From NCBI GenBank assembly GCA_963921425.1, contig OY992835.1, positions 18,166,001 through 18,230,000 of the forward strand: 64,000 nucleotides of DNA. Direction: 5' to 3'. The notes under the pieces were generated by a model. The model ran no database searches, was not told where the DNA came from, and saw only the letters and a list, made by a program, of their open reading frames with translations. The position numbers and the translations under genes were made by a program. Origin of the DNA: Dryas octopetala (Eukaryota; Streptophyta; Magnoliopsida; Rosales; Rosaceae). Below are positions 46,734 to 59,545 of this stretch, piece after piece (the first letter of the stretch is position 1; every line of letters starts with the position of its first letter).

Positions 46734-49700
46734 ATGGAGAATTTAAAGAAGAAAACACAATTGCAGCTTGAATCCCTCGAGAGCTTTTACTCAGGTATCC
46801 TTTTGTAATCTCACTCTCTCTGTGTCTCTCTGACTCTGTTTTATATAGTTTTTGTTATTATTGCTCTGTTTCTCTATTGGGTTCGTAATTGCGTTACCAA
46901 ATTTACTGTTTAATTCAAACTTGGAGCAACTGCAATTGTTGTGTATTTTGATTTTAGAAAGAAGTCAGGAATCAGTTGTAGAATGCAATCATACAAGCAA
47001 TTAGGATGGTTTGTTAGTGTTAATATTAACCACAAGAGAATGAAACCCAATACTTATGTAGATTCTACTCAGGTACCCTTCTTCGTAATCACAGTCTCTC
47101 TCTCTCTGTGACTCTGTTTTGTGTAGCTTTTGTTATTATTGCTCTGTTGCTCTATTGGGTTCAAAATTGTGTTACCAAATTTTCTGTTTAATTCAAACTG
47201 TATTTTGATTTTAAAAAGAAATCAGGAAGTAGTTGTATAATACAATTATAGAAGCAATTAGGAATGTTGGTGCAATAGCTTCTGGAAAAAAGTAGTGCAG
47301 TGTTAGTTTTAACCACAAGAGATTGAAACCCAATACTTTAATTATTTTTTACAGAGGATAGGTATCCGACAAAGACTGCAATGGAATGCCATGCCACTGC
47401 TTTTGGGTTGACTTGCAAGCAGGTCCGGGGTTGGTTTGTTGAGAAGAGGAGGAGAGAGAAGAGAGTGAATAAAACCACTGAATTGCTGAGTGGAAGAAAT
47501 GGGTTGGGAGGTGCTGCAACAAAGATAGTTAAACACTGCCCCTCAAATCCTAGAGCAAAAACTCCTTCATCTTTGAAATACAAGCATACAACTTCCCTTA
47601 AGAAGAAGGAAAAGATGAAACGGAATCATCTTCAGGAACTGTTAACTCCAGACTACATTCTCAGGAAGGTGTTCCGCAAGGATGGACCTCCCCTTGGTGT
47701 GGAGTTTGACTCTATTCCTTCTGGGGCATTGCGCCATTCTACAGGTACCAAACTGAGAAACTTTTGGATGTATGAGAAATCATAGGCAAAGTGAATAATA
47801 TCTATTCTACATTTCCATCTATCTGAAAGATATTCTTCCTTCATTATAGAGTGTTTTGGATTATTGATGACAACATTCTCTTTGTTGATTTTTATGTGAG
47901 TTGTGAAGGGAGAGGCTGGTTTCTGTGAAAATTGTTGTTTTGTATTGCTTAAAGTCGTTTAACATTAGATGTTTTTGGTTGTAGTTCGCATCTAAACATC
48001 TTCATTGAGTTAATTTTGTGTTGAGTTTACAGTGGCTGTTTGGAAATTTTTCTCCTCTCTGTTCCTTGTCATGTTCTATTTAACTAATTTTAGATTTTCT
48101 TTCTTAATTACTTCATATTTTAAGAAGGTTTCACTCACATTGCCATTTCCATTTAGATCCCCAAAATTATAGTCCTGCTTGCAAAGAGAACCCAAGAGAA
48201 ACTAAAAGGAGAAAGGTACTAGTTTAAGATTTTTTACGGGCACCATCTTTCATGATTTTCTTGTTTCTACCCAAGTCTCCTAACCTGGTCCCGCATTTAT
48301 TATCACCCTTTTCATTAGGTTACCAAGAATGCTGCAATAAGTCAGCAGGACTGTAACAATAGTGCTCCAGTGAAGACACATGGTATAGGGAAAGGTTTGA
48401 TGACGGTCTGGCGGGCAACAAATCCTGATGGTGGAGATTTACCTATTGACATGGGTTTTGCCAACAGTGAAGTCGCTAGTGTATCACTAATTCCAACTTC
48501 TGTGTCACAGAAACCACTAACTCGGAACAGAAGATTGCAACAGCAAAAAGTTGGTCCTGTAAGTCATTTAGTCTGTATTGCTTGAAAATATTTAAGCTCT
48601 TAGTAGTGACTTTTGGAAAGTTTTCTGACATAATGTTTCCTATTTGGAAACAGGGAAGGTTACAAAATAAGTTACAAGAAAAGAGAAAGCACTTTGCCAA
48701 AAGAAGAGAGGCAAGTAAAAAAGTTTTTATTGCATATGTATTGTCTAAGTTACAGCTGCAGCAACACTCAGATTGCTTTTGTATGCCAGGTGGAATCTAA
48801 CAAAAATGAGAATCATAAGCTGCCAGGCAAAGAAAAATGTGAACTTGCTTTGGAAGGAACAGATTCTCAAGAACACTTGGATCAGATTGCAATGCTTGTG
48901 GATGATGAAGAGCTGGAGCTGAGAGAATTGCAAGCAAGACCAAATTCACTGGGGTGCTCTGATCATTTTACTGCCAATGGACATCATGGTTGTTTACTTT
49001 GCAAAGGTTTGCTTGAAGGAAAAATTCAACAATTTTTTCTCATTACATTGAAATGGTGTATAATGTATGTATATACTTGGTATTTTGAGCTGTGGATAAT
49101 GAAATTTTTTGTGATTTCAGATTTGCTGGATAAGTTTCCTCCAAATTCTATTAAGATGAAGCAACCATTCTATATGCAACCTTGGGATTCTTCACCAGAG
49201 ATTGTCAAGAAACTGTTCAAGGTGCATTAATTGCAACCTTGAGATTCTTCATCTTGACCTTAATTCAGTTTATTATTAAGTTGCCATAAATTTGAGATGG
49301 ACTGAGTGTTGCTTTGTCTTGCACTTTCTGTTTTCAGACATCTCACTTGTGTGACTTCTCTGCTTTCTCTTAACTTCTATTCGGAAATTTATCCCCTTTG
49401 AGATTAAGGTCTTTAAAGCATACAGTTAATGTGAAATCAAATAATTAGCTCTCTTCTCAATTGAAGCATGACTAGAAAGTCTATTTGTTCAATTGTTGAA
49501 AAATGCATTTAATATTCTATTTTAAAACTGACAAGTGAAAAGATATGTAGTGTTAAGGCACTTCTCTAGACTACTGCTGTTGTTGGGTTTTTTCATGGAT
49601 GGGTCTAGGGGCCTTCAATTTCGATTACTACATTTTGTTGAATTATGTACTAAAACATAGTCTGCGTTGACTTCCTTGTGCAGGTTTTCCATTTCCTTTA

Positions 49701-52700
49701 TACGTATGCTGTTATCGTAGATATAAGCTCCTTCACTCTGGATGAGTTTGCTCAAGCATTTCATGATAAGGTTCTAACTAATTTTTGATTAAACATTAAA
49801 TTTTACTGGTTCTTCTACTTGCTCATCTTCCTTGTTTTGTACATGCCTTATAGGATTCCTGGTTACTTGGAAAAATTCATGTGGCCCTTCTGAAGCTTCT
49901 TTTATCTAATGTTGAAGCCGAGCTTTGCTGTGGATCTATACCTCATTTGAGCAAATCATGCAATTTTCTTGCATTTCTTCACTCGGTGAGTTATAAAAAA
50001 AAAACATCACAGCCATTAACAACTCATTTAATTTATGAAGTTGCTCTATGCTCATATATAGCATGCCACCATTGTGAATAACCTTGTTAGAAATATCACC
50101 TCTTATATTATATTTTGTTTTATTACTACGGAAATGTCTGCCAACAAAAATGCAACCGCAACCGAAATGACTGTTGAAATGTTTCATTATGGGAAAGTAA
50201 AATAATCTCACCAACCGCAGAAACCTGGCAATATAATATCAGAAAAATTTGAAGAATATGGAAAAGAAGATATTAACTCATAATAAAAAATTTTGGTGTG
50301 ACTACAGAAATGCCGTGCACTCTAGAATTCCTGATAAATGGCTTAAGACTACAATAAATTTTCTTGAAGATTCATTTGCACTTTGTGGTATATTTTCATG
50401 TTTAAATTTGTAACAGAAAGTTGATTAAAGATATTTGTGAAACTCTTTTAGAGCTTTGCCCATCTCTTAAGTCAATAGACTCAATAGTTAGTTTAATTTA
50501 TTATGATAAAATTGAGTGGAAGTAGTCAATAACTAAGCATCTTTATTAATGGTTTGGCAGGTTGAAAATCAAGAGTCCACTCTGGAATTCTGGAAGGGAT
50601 CTCTAAACCCTTTAACATGGGCAGAAATACTGCGTCAAGTACTGGTTGCAGCTGGTTTTGGTTCAAAGCAAGGTGCAATGCAGAGGGAATCCCTGAGCAA
50701 GGTCTTCTAAATTATTTAAGTACAATGTTTGCAGTTGATTGAACTAAGCTTTATTTTGGATCCAGGAGTCTAAGATATATTTTATCATCGACAAATCTAT
50801 ATTTAGATTGTTCCACAAGTCAAGTACTATAGATACCAATATTGCTCATTACAAAAAATCTTAAGGATTCAATGGCTTGTTGGCAATAGTTTAATAGTAA
50901 GATGAAAACCTAAGATCTGTCACTACCATTTGGTCATAGTGAACTCTAGGAGATCCTAATTATTGTGCGTGCCTTAAGATAATCTGTTGAGTACGTATTT
51001 ATTTGTCTTTGCTTGTCTATGACATTTATTGCTTTAATGACCAGAAATTTGCAGGGGGTTTTGTTTTCTTTTGTATTGTGCTTTTATTTTCTACTATTAT
51101 TAAGCTTTATTTGTTGAGACATAAATCTATGTATAGATGTGAAATTTGGATTTTGAAATTTAATTTTCCATATCTGTGTATCTAGGAAATGAGCCTTATG
51201 TCAAAGTATGGTTTACGTCCTGGTACTTTGAAGGGAGAGTTGTTTAGAGTTCTGCTAGAGAAAGGGGTTAATGGATTGAAAGTTTCTGAGTTGGCGAAGT
51301 CATTGCAGGTCAGTTTCTGGAATTTGTTGTTATCATCGTCTGTATCATTTTTTTAATCATTAAGTTCATACCAAACAAGCCCAACATTCCACTTGAATTA
51401 GTAATGGACTTTGTTTTTGTTTTGAAGATTGCTGAGTTGAACCTTTCCGGCAGAATTGAGGAACTAGAGTCTTTAATCTGTTCAACTCTTTCAAGTGATA
51501 TTACATTATTTGAAAAGATTTCATCATCCACTTATCGTCTACGTATTAATTCTTCTGAAAAAGAAGTTGAGGAATTCCAATCAGATACTGAAGACTCTGG
51601 AGCAGTTGATGATGACCTCAATGACAGTGGTGTAAGTAGCAGTGATGATGATTCTGGGTGCAATTCAGGAAATTCCATTATTAGAAAACTGAATTGTATG
51701 AACCGTCGTAAAAGTAAAAATAACATGCTGACTGTATACACTGAAATTGATGAGAGCCGTCCAGGAGAAGTATGGTTGTTAGGACTGATGGAAGGTGAAT
51801 ATTCAGATCTTAGCATTGAAGAAAAGTTGAACGCATTAGTGGCTCTAATTGATCTTCTTCACGAAGGATCCAGTTTCAGAATGGAGGTAACCTATTGAAT
51901 CTGGCATGGACATATAAATTAAGTTCTTAAAAGTTGAGTCTTCTAACCATAGTGTGCTTATTTCTTTATAGGATCCTACAAATGCTATTGCTGAATGCAT
52001 TCCTAACAGTCTTCATTCTGGTTCTGGAGCGAAAATTAAGAGGTTATCAGCTAAACAACATAGTGTGCCCAGGCCATCCTGGGTCCATGCTGGAAATATG
52101 GATGGTGTAAAAGACGATCATACATATTCAAAGTTTCACCCGATAGATTCTTCAGCATCAATCTCAAAATTATGTCAAGAGAGATTCTCTACAAAAGGAA
52201 AAGATGGAAAAGAAACAGACATGGGGTTTGATTTACACCCAATGCAATCTGTGTTTTTGGGGTCTGATCGTAGGTACAATAGATACTGGCTTTTCTTGGG
52301 TCCTTGTAATGAATTTGATCCGGGCCATAGAAGGGTTTATTTTGAATCTTCAGAAGATGGTCACTGGGAGGTGATTGATACCGAAGAGGTAATCTTCTCA
52401 GCTTTTGTATTTTGATTCAATGTGATCAGAGTACATATTGCTTGACCTTTTATAATTTCTAATATTTACTTGCTTTTGCTTAAACGGAATGCAGGCTTTG
52501 TGTGTGTTGTTGTCAGTTTTGGATGACAGGGGTAAACGAGAGGCTCAACTTATTGAATCTTTGGAGAAACGGATGGCATTTCTGTGCCAAGCAATGTCAA
52601 GTAGAATGGTAAATAGTGATGGAATTGAAAATTTGACCCAATCTGATCAATCTGAGCTGGATAATGTTAGGGAAGACAATTTCTCACCAGTATCTGATGT

Positions 52701-54440
52701 AGACAACTTATCGGAGATTGCAAATGGTTCTTTGCCTTTATCTGGAGCTGTAGTTCTTGAAGTTAGGAAGAAGGGAGAACAAACACAGAAATGGAGGCGG
52801 ATCCAAGCATTTGATTCATGGTTATGGAATTCCTTCTACTTAGATCTTAATGCTGTTAAACATGGTAAACGGTCGTATTTTGAGACACTTACTAGATGTG
52901 AAAGTTGTCATGATTTGTATTGGAGAGATGAGAAGCACTGTAGGATTTGCCATACAACATTTGAGCTTCATTTTGATCTGGAAGAAAGGTATGCCATCCA
53001 TGCAGCCACATGTAGGGAGAAAGAGGCAAATGATACTTTCCCTAAGCATAAGGTCCTCTCATCACAGATCCAATCACTAAAAGCTGCAATGCATGCAATT
53101 GAGGTAACCTGTCATTTGGATTTTAACTTTACATTTGCCGATACGTGTTTGTTATAGTAGAGTAATGAAATTTCCTCCAGTTTAAAGGTTTCAAGCTAAA
53201 CATGTCTTTGATATACTGGCGGAAAATAGGACTTCAACTGAGGGTCAAGCTAAGAGTGAATTTAAGTGTTGATGGCTTGGATAATTAGAATGTGACTAGA
53301 GAGTTAAAGTGGCACAGATATATTAGAAAAACATTTTGTGCTGAAAATTATTAGGGGTAAGTGAGTTTCGAGTGCAGTCAAATCCGATAGCTTTCTTATA
53401 AAATTTAAAAGTAAAAATCCGATTTTTTTTCTTTAAAGTGCAGTATGATTTTGGATGAAGGGTTTGAGAGAAAACAAGGCCAAAAGAGCAATTGGGCACG
53501 TGTTACTGAGAAGTGGCTGAATGGTTTAATGCTTGGAAAAAGTATACTGCTCTAAGTGGAGCAGAAAGATAACATAGTATCTCCTGCCCCTTCTGGTTAG
53601 CTTGGGATCTGGTGGGAAACCCAAATAATGGGGGTTATGCTTAAGTGGATTTTGGGCCCTGAACTTTTTTGATAATTTGATTTTTAAAACAAGTTTTTTA
53701 GATTATGTATGGAAATATTTCTATTCACCCCAAATCTTATAAGCTTTCACATTTATCTCCACCTTGCTCTGCTCCATGCAGGCAGTTATGCCTGAAGATG
53801 CCTTGCTCGGTGCTTGGAAAAAATCTGCTCATAAGCTATGGGTGAAACGGCTCAGACGGACCTCATCTTTGGCTGAGCTTTTGCAGGTTTCATATCTTTC
53901 TCTTTTCGCATTACCTTTTTTTTTTATTTTTTTTAGTCTGAACCAGCTGCTTCATTTTTTATTGTTCTTGCAGGTCCTTGCTGATTTTATTGCTGCCATC
54001 AACGAGGAATGGCTGTGTGAATGCACTATTGTGCAAGGTTCTTGTAATGTTGGTGAAGACATCATTGCGTCTTTTGTATCTATGCCCCATACAACATCTG
54101 CAGTTGCACTCTGGCTGGTGAAATTGGATGCCTTAATTGCTCTGTACTTGGAAAGAGCCCGTTCTGAGAGGCAAGAAATCAGTGCCAGAGGTAATGGTTG
54201 CTCTATTCTTCTAGTGACGTAATGTATGGTTTGAAATATAAAACTTCCTCTAGTAGGAATAACTGTTATCTTTCTCAATATTTCGGTTATGATTTTGGAA
54301 GTTGTTGATAGGCTGAAAAATGATTTATCTAAATTAAAATGCAGATTTTGGTTCTTGAATTTTAGTGACTTCTCAATTGTATTATAATATTTAAATTTTA
54401 ACTCCTTTGTACTTCAGGGAAGCATGCTCCAAAGCAATAA
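46734..54440 (+). CDS. RLT3: Homeobox-DDT domain protein, RINGLET (RLT3) type
   Basis: Seventeen exons: 46734-46794, 47355-47744, 48157-48215, 48319-48558, 48654-48710, 48790-49006, 49121-49221, 49684-49770, 49854-49985, 50561-50701, 51186-51308, 51428-51886, 51972-52388, 52495-53103, 53782-53886, 53974-54190 and 54418-54440; 1145 aa, frames close. An N-terminal homeodomain (LESLESFYSEDRYPTKTAME through KQVRGWFVEKRRREK) is followed by a DDT region (exons 8-9: FTLDEFAQAFHDK), a HARE-HTH segment (exons 10-11: LTWAEILRQVL, SLMSKYGLRPGTLKGELFRVL), WHIM-type blocks (FLGSDRRYNRYWLFLGP, VYFESSEDGHWEVID) and a Cys/His cluster (CESCHDLYW...CRICHTTFE). RLT proteins partner ISWI remodelers (CHR11/CHR17) in the nucleus to space nucleosomes and delay flowering. 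Intron 5 is GC-AG (GAG|GCAAGT). Confidence 0.9.
46785..47345. repeat. Tandem duplication inside intron 1 of the RLT3-like gene
   Basis: The exon-1 end and start of intron 1 (TACTCAG|GTATCC...) recur 278 bp later (TACTCAG|GTACCC..., near 47072), followed by the same run of CTCTCTGTG, TTATTATTGCTCTG and AAATTTNCTGTTTAATTCAAAC. A second potential 5' splice site has thus been duplicated into the intron. Confidence 0.8.
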
Positions 54441-54857
54441 CCCCCACCTTTGTCAGGAGATTATGCGAATTCAAACCTTCATTTTTGTAAAGGATTGAGG
54501 AGCATTGATTCATCTACTGTACTCGGCCGATATGCCTACTGCCAAATCAGTGAAATTTTTGCAGGCTTTGAAATGGCAGTACTTTGTATGAAGCTATGCT
54601 TTTGACTTTTTTTTTTTTAAATAAGAATTTTCTCTTTAGTTGTTGCTATATTAGGCTATTGAGTGATTAGATGTACAGCATTGAGGAAAGTTGGACGTTT
54701 CATACATACAAGTTCTATATCATGGAAGCGCACTCCAGTGAAATATCCCCACTTTTATTCTATCTTCTCTTGTAGAAAATTTCGCAGCCCTACTGTCTCA
54801 GGCAATGGAGGTTCCAGATTTTGTCGATTTATGCTTGTTCTAGTTTTCCAAAAGATG

Positions 54858-54863
54858 AATAAA
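54858..54863 (+). terminator. Candidate polyadenylation signal of the RLT3-like gene
   Basis: AATAAA about 420 bp after the stop codon, followed by T-rich sequence. Confidence 0.4.
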
Positions 54864-55496
54864 ATTTTATCAATGTAAATTGTTGTAAAGGAAAAAAGGT
54901 ACTGGTAGTGTTCTTTATTTTGTTTGTTTGAAGTTTAGAAGAGTTGAAAGCCATCTTTACTGTATGGTTATTTTAGTTTTAACCATATCTAGTTTGGTGC
55001 CAAAGACTTGTTGGTCTAGTGTGATGTACAGGTTTGAGCCTGGACAATGCGAGCGACGGGTGAGATTTGTAAGAGGGAATCCCATCTTTATTGGCAATTG
55101 ATTGGCCCAAAATTAACATTACTCCATGTTTTATTTTTGTTATATTAATCCTTACATAATCAATAGGAAAGACTTGAGTTTAGGAGAAATATGAATGACT
55201 AGTGTGTAATATTAAATATATTAAAGAAAGAGGGGAATGAGATATGATGTAACAATGTTATTAAAGAAGTGATTATTTTTTTTTTTTTTAGGTGAAGAAC
55301 GAGTGATTAATTATTTCTCACTAAAACGTTCAATCTTTTTCAGATTTGTAATATTAATAAAATTGAAAAAAGAGACATTAATTTTAAAAAAAGAACAGAT
55401 AATGATTATAAAGTCTATTTTAACTAACCTACTTATTTTATCCAAATGATAAAATTGTTCACTTAATTAGTTTTAAACACACCTTTTAAAAAAATA

Positions 55497-55985
55497 AGCT
55501 CTCTCTCTCTCTCTTCCCTCTCGGCCTCCCCCCTTGCGATCTCGCTCGATCCCCTCCCTTTTACGATCTTCTCCTACCTTTCTATGTGCTATCTCTCTAT
55601 CTTCGATCTCTTTCTCTGTTCTCTCTCTCATCTTGTGCCGATTTCTTTGTCTATTTCTCTCTCGGTGTTCTTCACCATATTTCAACATCGGAGTCTTGAA
55701 GGAGGCCAGCAACCTCCGATCTGGAAGTTTTGGGCATGATCTAGAAATTCTGGGTGATTGTTACTATCGAACAGTTACTATTGGGTATTGTTGCATAATG
55801 AAAATTGCCACTGTTGGACAATGAGAATTATCTCCTGACACGAAAAAAAAAAAAAAAAAAAAGGCTGGGCGTGCTGAGAAAAGGCTAGGCACGCTGGGAA
55901 TTGTCACTGTTGGACAATGACAATTCTTCTGACATAAAAATAAAATAAAAAAAGGCTGGGCGCACTGCGCTCTATGCCGAGTGCA
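55497..55985. repeat. Pyrimidine-rich block plus ~105-bp imperfect direct repeat
   Basis: A CT-rich stretch (55497-55680) is followed by two related units: TTGCCACTGTTGGACAATGA...poly-A...GGCTGGGCGTGCTG (55804-55900) and TTGTCACTGTTGGACAATGA...A-rich...GGCTGGGCGCACTG (55900-55980). ATTGTCA...TGACAAT forms a hairpin. It is probably debris of a mobile element of unknown class. Confidence 0.5.
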
Positions 55986-56410
55986 TTTTTTCAGGTGATT
56001 TCATTAAAGTGGATTGCATTGGGAATTTGGGACTTGCTTTTTGATAGTGGGCCTTAAAAAAAACCTATTTTCTATAATGAACTTTAAAAAAGAAAAACCC
56101 AAAAAAGAAAATGTTGTTTGTTCTAACCATTGTTCCCAACTTTTGTTTCTCAACTTATGTGTCATTCAATTACTTGACTGAGTTTATTTCATTTTTTCTA
56201 AAGTTTTTTATCATTTTTGTAGAGTCCTATGCATAAATGCTATATAAGTTAGAAAAAAACATTGGGCAAATATTATCTTGTATTAAAATTTAAACCTTTC
56301 GACCATAAAGAGCCGCTAATAACAAATTAGGCCATACGATTTCTTGCATGGATAATGAGATACTCATACAACTATACAAAACCATCGAATTAAGAAGCAA
56401 TATTTTTTTA

Positions 56411-56846
56411 GGTTTTTTTTTCATATTTAGTACCTGAATTTTGACTATTGTCTTAATGTGGTACCTAAATTTTTATTTGTCCCAATTGAGTACCTAAACT
56501 TTTATTTTGTGTCTAATAGGTACCAAAATGAATTTCTGTTAAAATTATCAACAAAAGTGAGGGGCAATATAGTCATTTCAAAAAATTTATTTTTAATTTT
56601 TAATTTTTAATTTTTTTTGTTTGTTGTGTGTTTTTTTTTTTAATAATTTTAAACATATAAAGAAAATAATTAAAATATACTTTGACTATATTGCCCCTAA
56701 TTTTTATTGACAATTTTAACAAAAATTCATTTTGGTACCTATTAGACACAAAATAAAAGTTTAGGTACTCAATTGGGACAAATAAAAATTTAGGTACCAC
56801 ATTAAGATAAGGGTCAAAGTTTAGGTACTAAATATGAAATAAACCC
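56411..56846. mobile_element. 436-bp Mutator-type MITE, perfect 9-bp duplication
   Basis: Starts GGTTTTTTTTTCATATTTAG and ends CTAAATATGAAATAAACCC; inverted similarity covers about 190 bp per arm, including GGTACCTAAATTTTTATTTG and CCCAATTGAGTACCTAAA. The 9-bp ATTTTTTTA is present on both sides (56402-56410 and 56847-56855). No coding capacity. Confidence 0.85.
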
Positions 56847-56855
56847 ATTTTTTTA

Positions 56856-57689
56856 TGTGTAAGTGTGTAACCAGCATTAAATTACATGTTTACATTATAG
56901 CTTCTTTAAGAAATCAAAAGGCCGGGATCCTAGGGATTATTAATTGCTTGAGTCTTTAAGCCACCAAGCTTGTGAGACTGCTGAGCAGGCGATGATATGA
57001 AGTATCCGTTTATGGGGTGTCAATCCCTTGGACAAAGGTAGCAAATAACTAAGGGTTACACTGCTTATAAAACTGTTAAAAGCACTTTCAGATTAGTAAA
57101 AGATTGTGGATATTTAGTCCTTACTAAACATACAAATCAAATTAATGAATCCAAACTGAGATTTTTTAAAGTTTAATTACCATTAAGAATCAGTTAAAGG
57201 ATTAGGCAGCATTAATATTGTATTTAACCCTTTGGTAAATTCGATCTGGCAAAAAAAAAACCCTTTGGTAAATTAACTTGTACTCCCTATGTACTCACAA
57301 TTTTTTGGGCCGTACGTTCACAACTCGATCACATCAAAATTAAGACTGAAATTTCTTGTGGCGCAATAACACGAGTACATAACAAAATTGATATATTCTG
57401 TAATACATAAAGCATGTAGCATGCATATATAATTATAAAATATAATATTTAAATCTTACAAGTGCCGAAGTGCGTATTGAAATCATTTCGTCTCCTAAGT
57501 CTTTTTTCCTTTCTAGTCTACTCATTAAGCCACCAAGAACAAAATATTACACTATGATACCCTCCTCCATCCAAAACCAACATCCACCCCAATATCAACC
57601 ATAGCAAGTAGCTAGCAGAGAATCCACAAAGAGAGAGAGAGAGAGGTCATATAGACTTTGAAGAAGATGAGAAGGTGCTGGGAGAGGGG
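56856..57689. other. Spacer downstream of the Cys-octad peptide gene
   Basis: The part nearest 57690 is likely its 3' UTR. A (GA)n run occurs near 57633-57644. The block around 57265-57340 resembles 59190-59270, a local duplication trace. Confidence 0.4.
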
Positions 57690-57992
57690 TTAGGGTTTGG
57701 GTATAGGGGTTTTGTTAGGCTTTTTAAGAAAATGTTGACATAATTCCCAGGAAAAACCCAAACATTTCCTGAATGGTTCTTGTAAACAATATATAGCACC
57801 TTGAGCAAGACACTGCATATATTTGGGAATACTAGAATGAGTTCTGTCAATTGAAGAGGAAGGAAGAGATTGAAAGGGAAGTGAAGGAGGAAAAGAAGGA
57901 GAAGGAGCATCTTCTGCTTGCACTACAACTTGGATAAGAGCTATCCATCCCAATATTATCAACATAGTTACTCTCAAGTGGTTTTCCTCCAT
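57690..57992 (-). CDS. Putative secreted Cys-rich peptide with a strict C-L-x6 octad repeat
   Basis: An intronless 100-residue ORF. The N-terminal hydrophobic segment (VTMLIILGWIALIQVVVQA) and A-E-D junction look like a cleavable signal peptide (cut near residue 26). A Pro/Ser-rich linker (27-55) follows, then four Cys at 61, 69, 77 and 85, each exactly eight residues apart, the first three followed by Leu (CLAQGAIY / CLQEPFRK / CLGFSWEL / C), and a basic Pro-rich tail. The TATA run at 58041-58052 is well placed on this strand. The family is not recognised; the Cys spacing differs from defensins, thionins and lipid-transfer proteins as I know them. Two disulfides are possible. Confidence 0.6.
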   Translation of the reverse strand: MEENHLRVTMLIILGWIALIQVVVQAEDAPSPSFPPSLPFQSLPSSSIDRTHSSIPKYMQCLAQGAIYCLQEPFRKCLGFSWELCQHFLKKPNKTPIPKP

Positions 57993-58040
57993 TGCTAGCC
58001 TTTACACTCTCTTTTGAAATGTTGTCTAGTTTTCAAGTTA

Positions 58041-58052
58041 ATATATATATAT
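58041..58052 (-). promoter_or_regulatory. TATA-like box of the Cys-octad peptide gene
   Basis: ATATATATATAT about 50 bp upstream of the start codon on the - strand. AT-richness makes this a weak call. Confidence 0.3.
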
Positions 58053-59279
58053 AATTACAACGATTAATAAAGCCTCATATGTAGGCGAAAAAAATTTCAA
58101 ATATATATAAAGAGCTAGGGAGCTTCTATTAAGAGGTTTTTAAATAATCTCATTTAAGAGATTACTTGTGGGACTTATTTCGCATTGTATTTCAATGATA
58201 TGACCATATATTGTTTAGATCTTCATTCGTAAATTATTATATTTAAAAGAATATAATGATTGAAACAAAAAACTTTATACGATTAAGAAATGACAAATTT
58301 AATAAGTATAGTTGTGTACATGTATGATACGATTTGTAATAAATATGCAAATATAAAAATACATAACTATATAGTACTGCTTATTTATATATACAATTAG
58401 GAAGAGAACACATTTTGTCGAATTCAGATCATCTGCTTGTTTTTTCTAGACTTGTGTTAACTCGACTTTTAATCATAGTCATGCGTATATTTATTATCCA
58501 ATAGTAGAAAGCAAATGATAAAATGGATATGTAGCACTTTTTGAGTGTGAATGCAATTACATAAATGATTAAATTTATACTATACATTAGAATTAAACAA
58601 GCAAAAACAATACAAGCAGCGAATCCGAATTTCATTTTATCAACCATTATGTACATTTTTCAAGAATACCATTAGTAATTTGAATAATCATATGATACTA
58701 GATTATTTCAAAATAAAAAATTGTGTTGTAATTTCATCTAATTCATGATTATTATCACTTATTAAGAAATTTTTCTGTATGACCATTATATGGGATCTCC
58801 CTCTCACAACATATATGTGGGTCTCATTATATGAAATTGGGTTCCACATATATATTGTGAGAGTAAAGTCTCATCAAAACTTCATTTTAAAATAACTTTT
58901 TTTCTACTTAACCTGAACACCGAACTGGCACTTAATAACTTATATAATGGTTGAAACTTGAAAGCATACGTTAATTACCTGTTTTGGTACTAGAGTGGCC
59001 GCCTAGCTAGTAGCTAGAGTGAAGCAGCAACGTTTTTTTTGTTTTGGCCAAAGAGTGAAGCAACGTTTGATCAAACAAAATCTCACAATCAAATAAAAAA
59101 CTATTCCGTTTTGTTAATATCATGTCTTTATTATTCGGTGCAAAATGAAAGAAAAGTAACCACATATATATAATATATTGTAATTACCCTTTGATAAATG
59201 AATTTGTACTTCATACTCCCATATATATATATTTTTTGGCCTTCACAACTGTTGTCAAATGATCGATGCAAACTTAATC
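58053..59279. other. Spacer, nothing recognised
   Basis: AT-rich; a 75-codon ORF at 58429-58656 (-) is Ile/Leu-rich through base composition only. Confidence 0.4.
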
Positions 59280-59545
59280 TTCATTTTTTTTTATAGGGAA
59301 ATCTTCACTTCGGTTGTTATATGTATTGTTTACATTTCAATAATATTATTATTGTTCTTATTATAATTAAAATATGTAAGAATTTGCATTAAATCAAAAG
59401 TGCTCAATTTTAATTTTTAATTCTTATCTCGATTTGACTAATTAATATTTAATACAATAATGGCTTGCTTTTTAATGAGAGGATTGGGCCTAAAGTGAGC
59501 TTTGGACAAGGGCTTCAAGCTCTGAAGGTGGCGAGACAACAAAAT
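59280..59545. repeat. Left copy of a dispersed direct repeat (partner 63790-64000)
   Basis: GGTTGTTATATGTAT..., GACTAATTAATA..., AATGGCTTGC(T/C)TTTTAATG and GGGCCTAAA(G/T)TGAGCTT recur in the same order and orientation at 63820-63990, about 4.5 kb away. The partner reaches the window edge, so its full extent is unknown. Confidence 0.6.

Noticed and set aside
47338..47844. ORFs on the - strand over the homeodomain exon
   Set aside because: Shadows of the conserved + strand coding exon.
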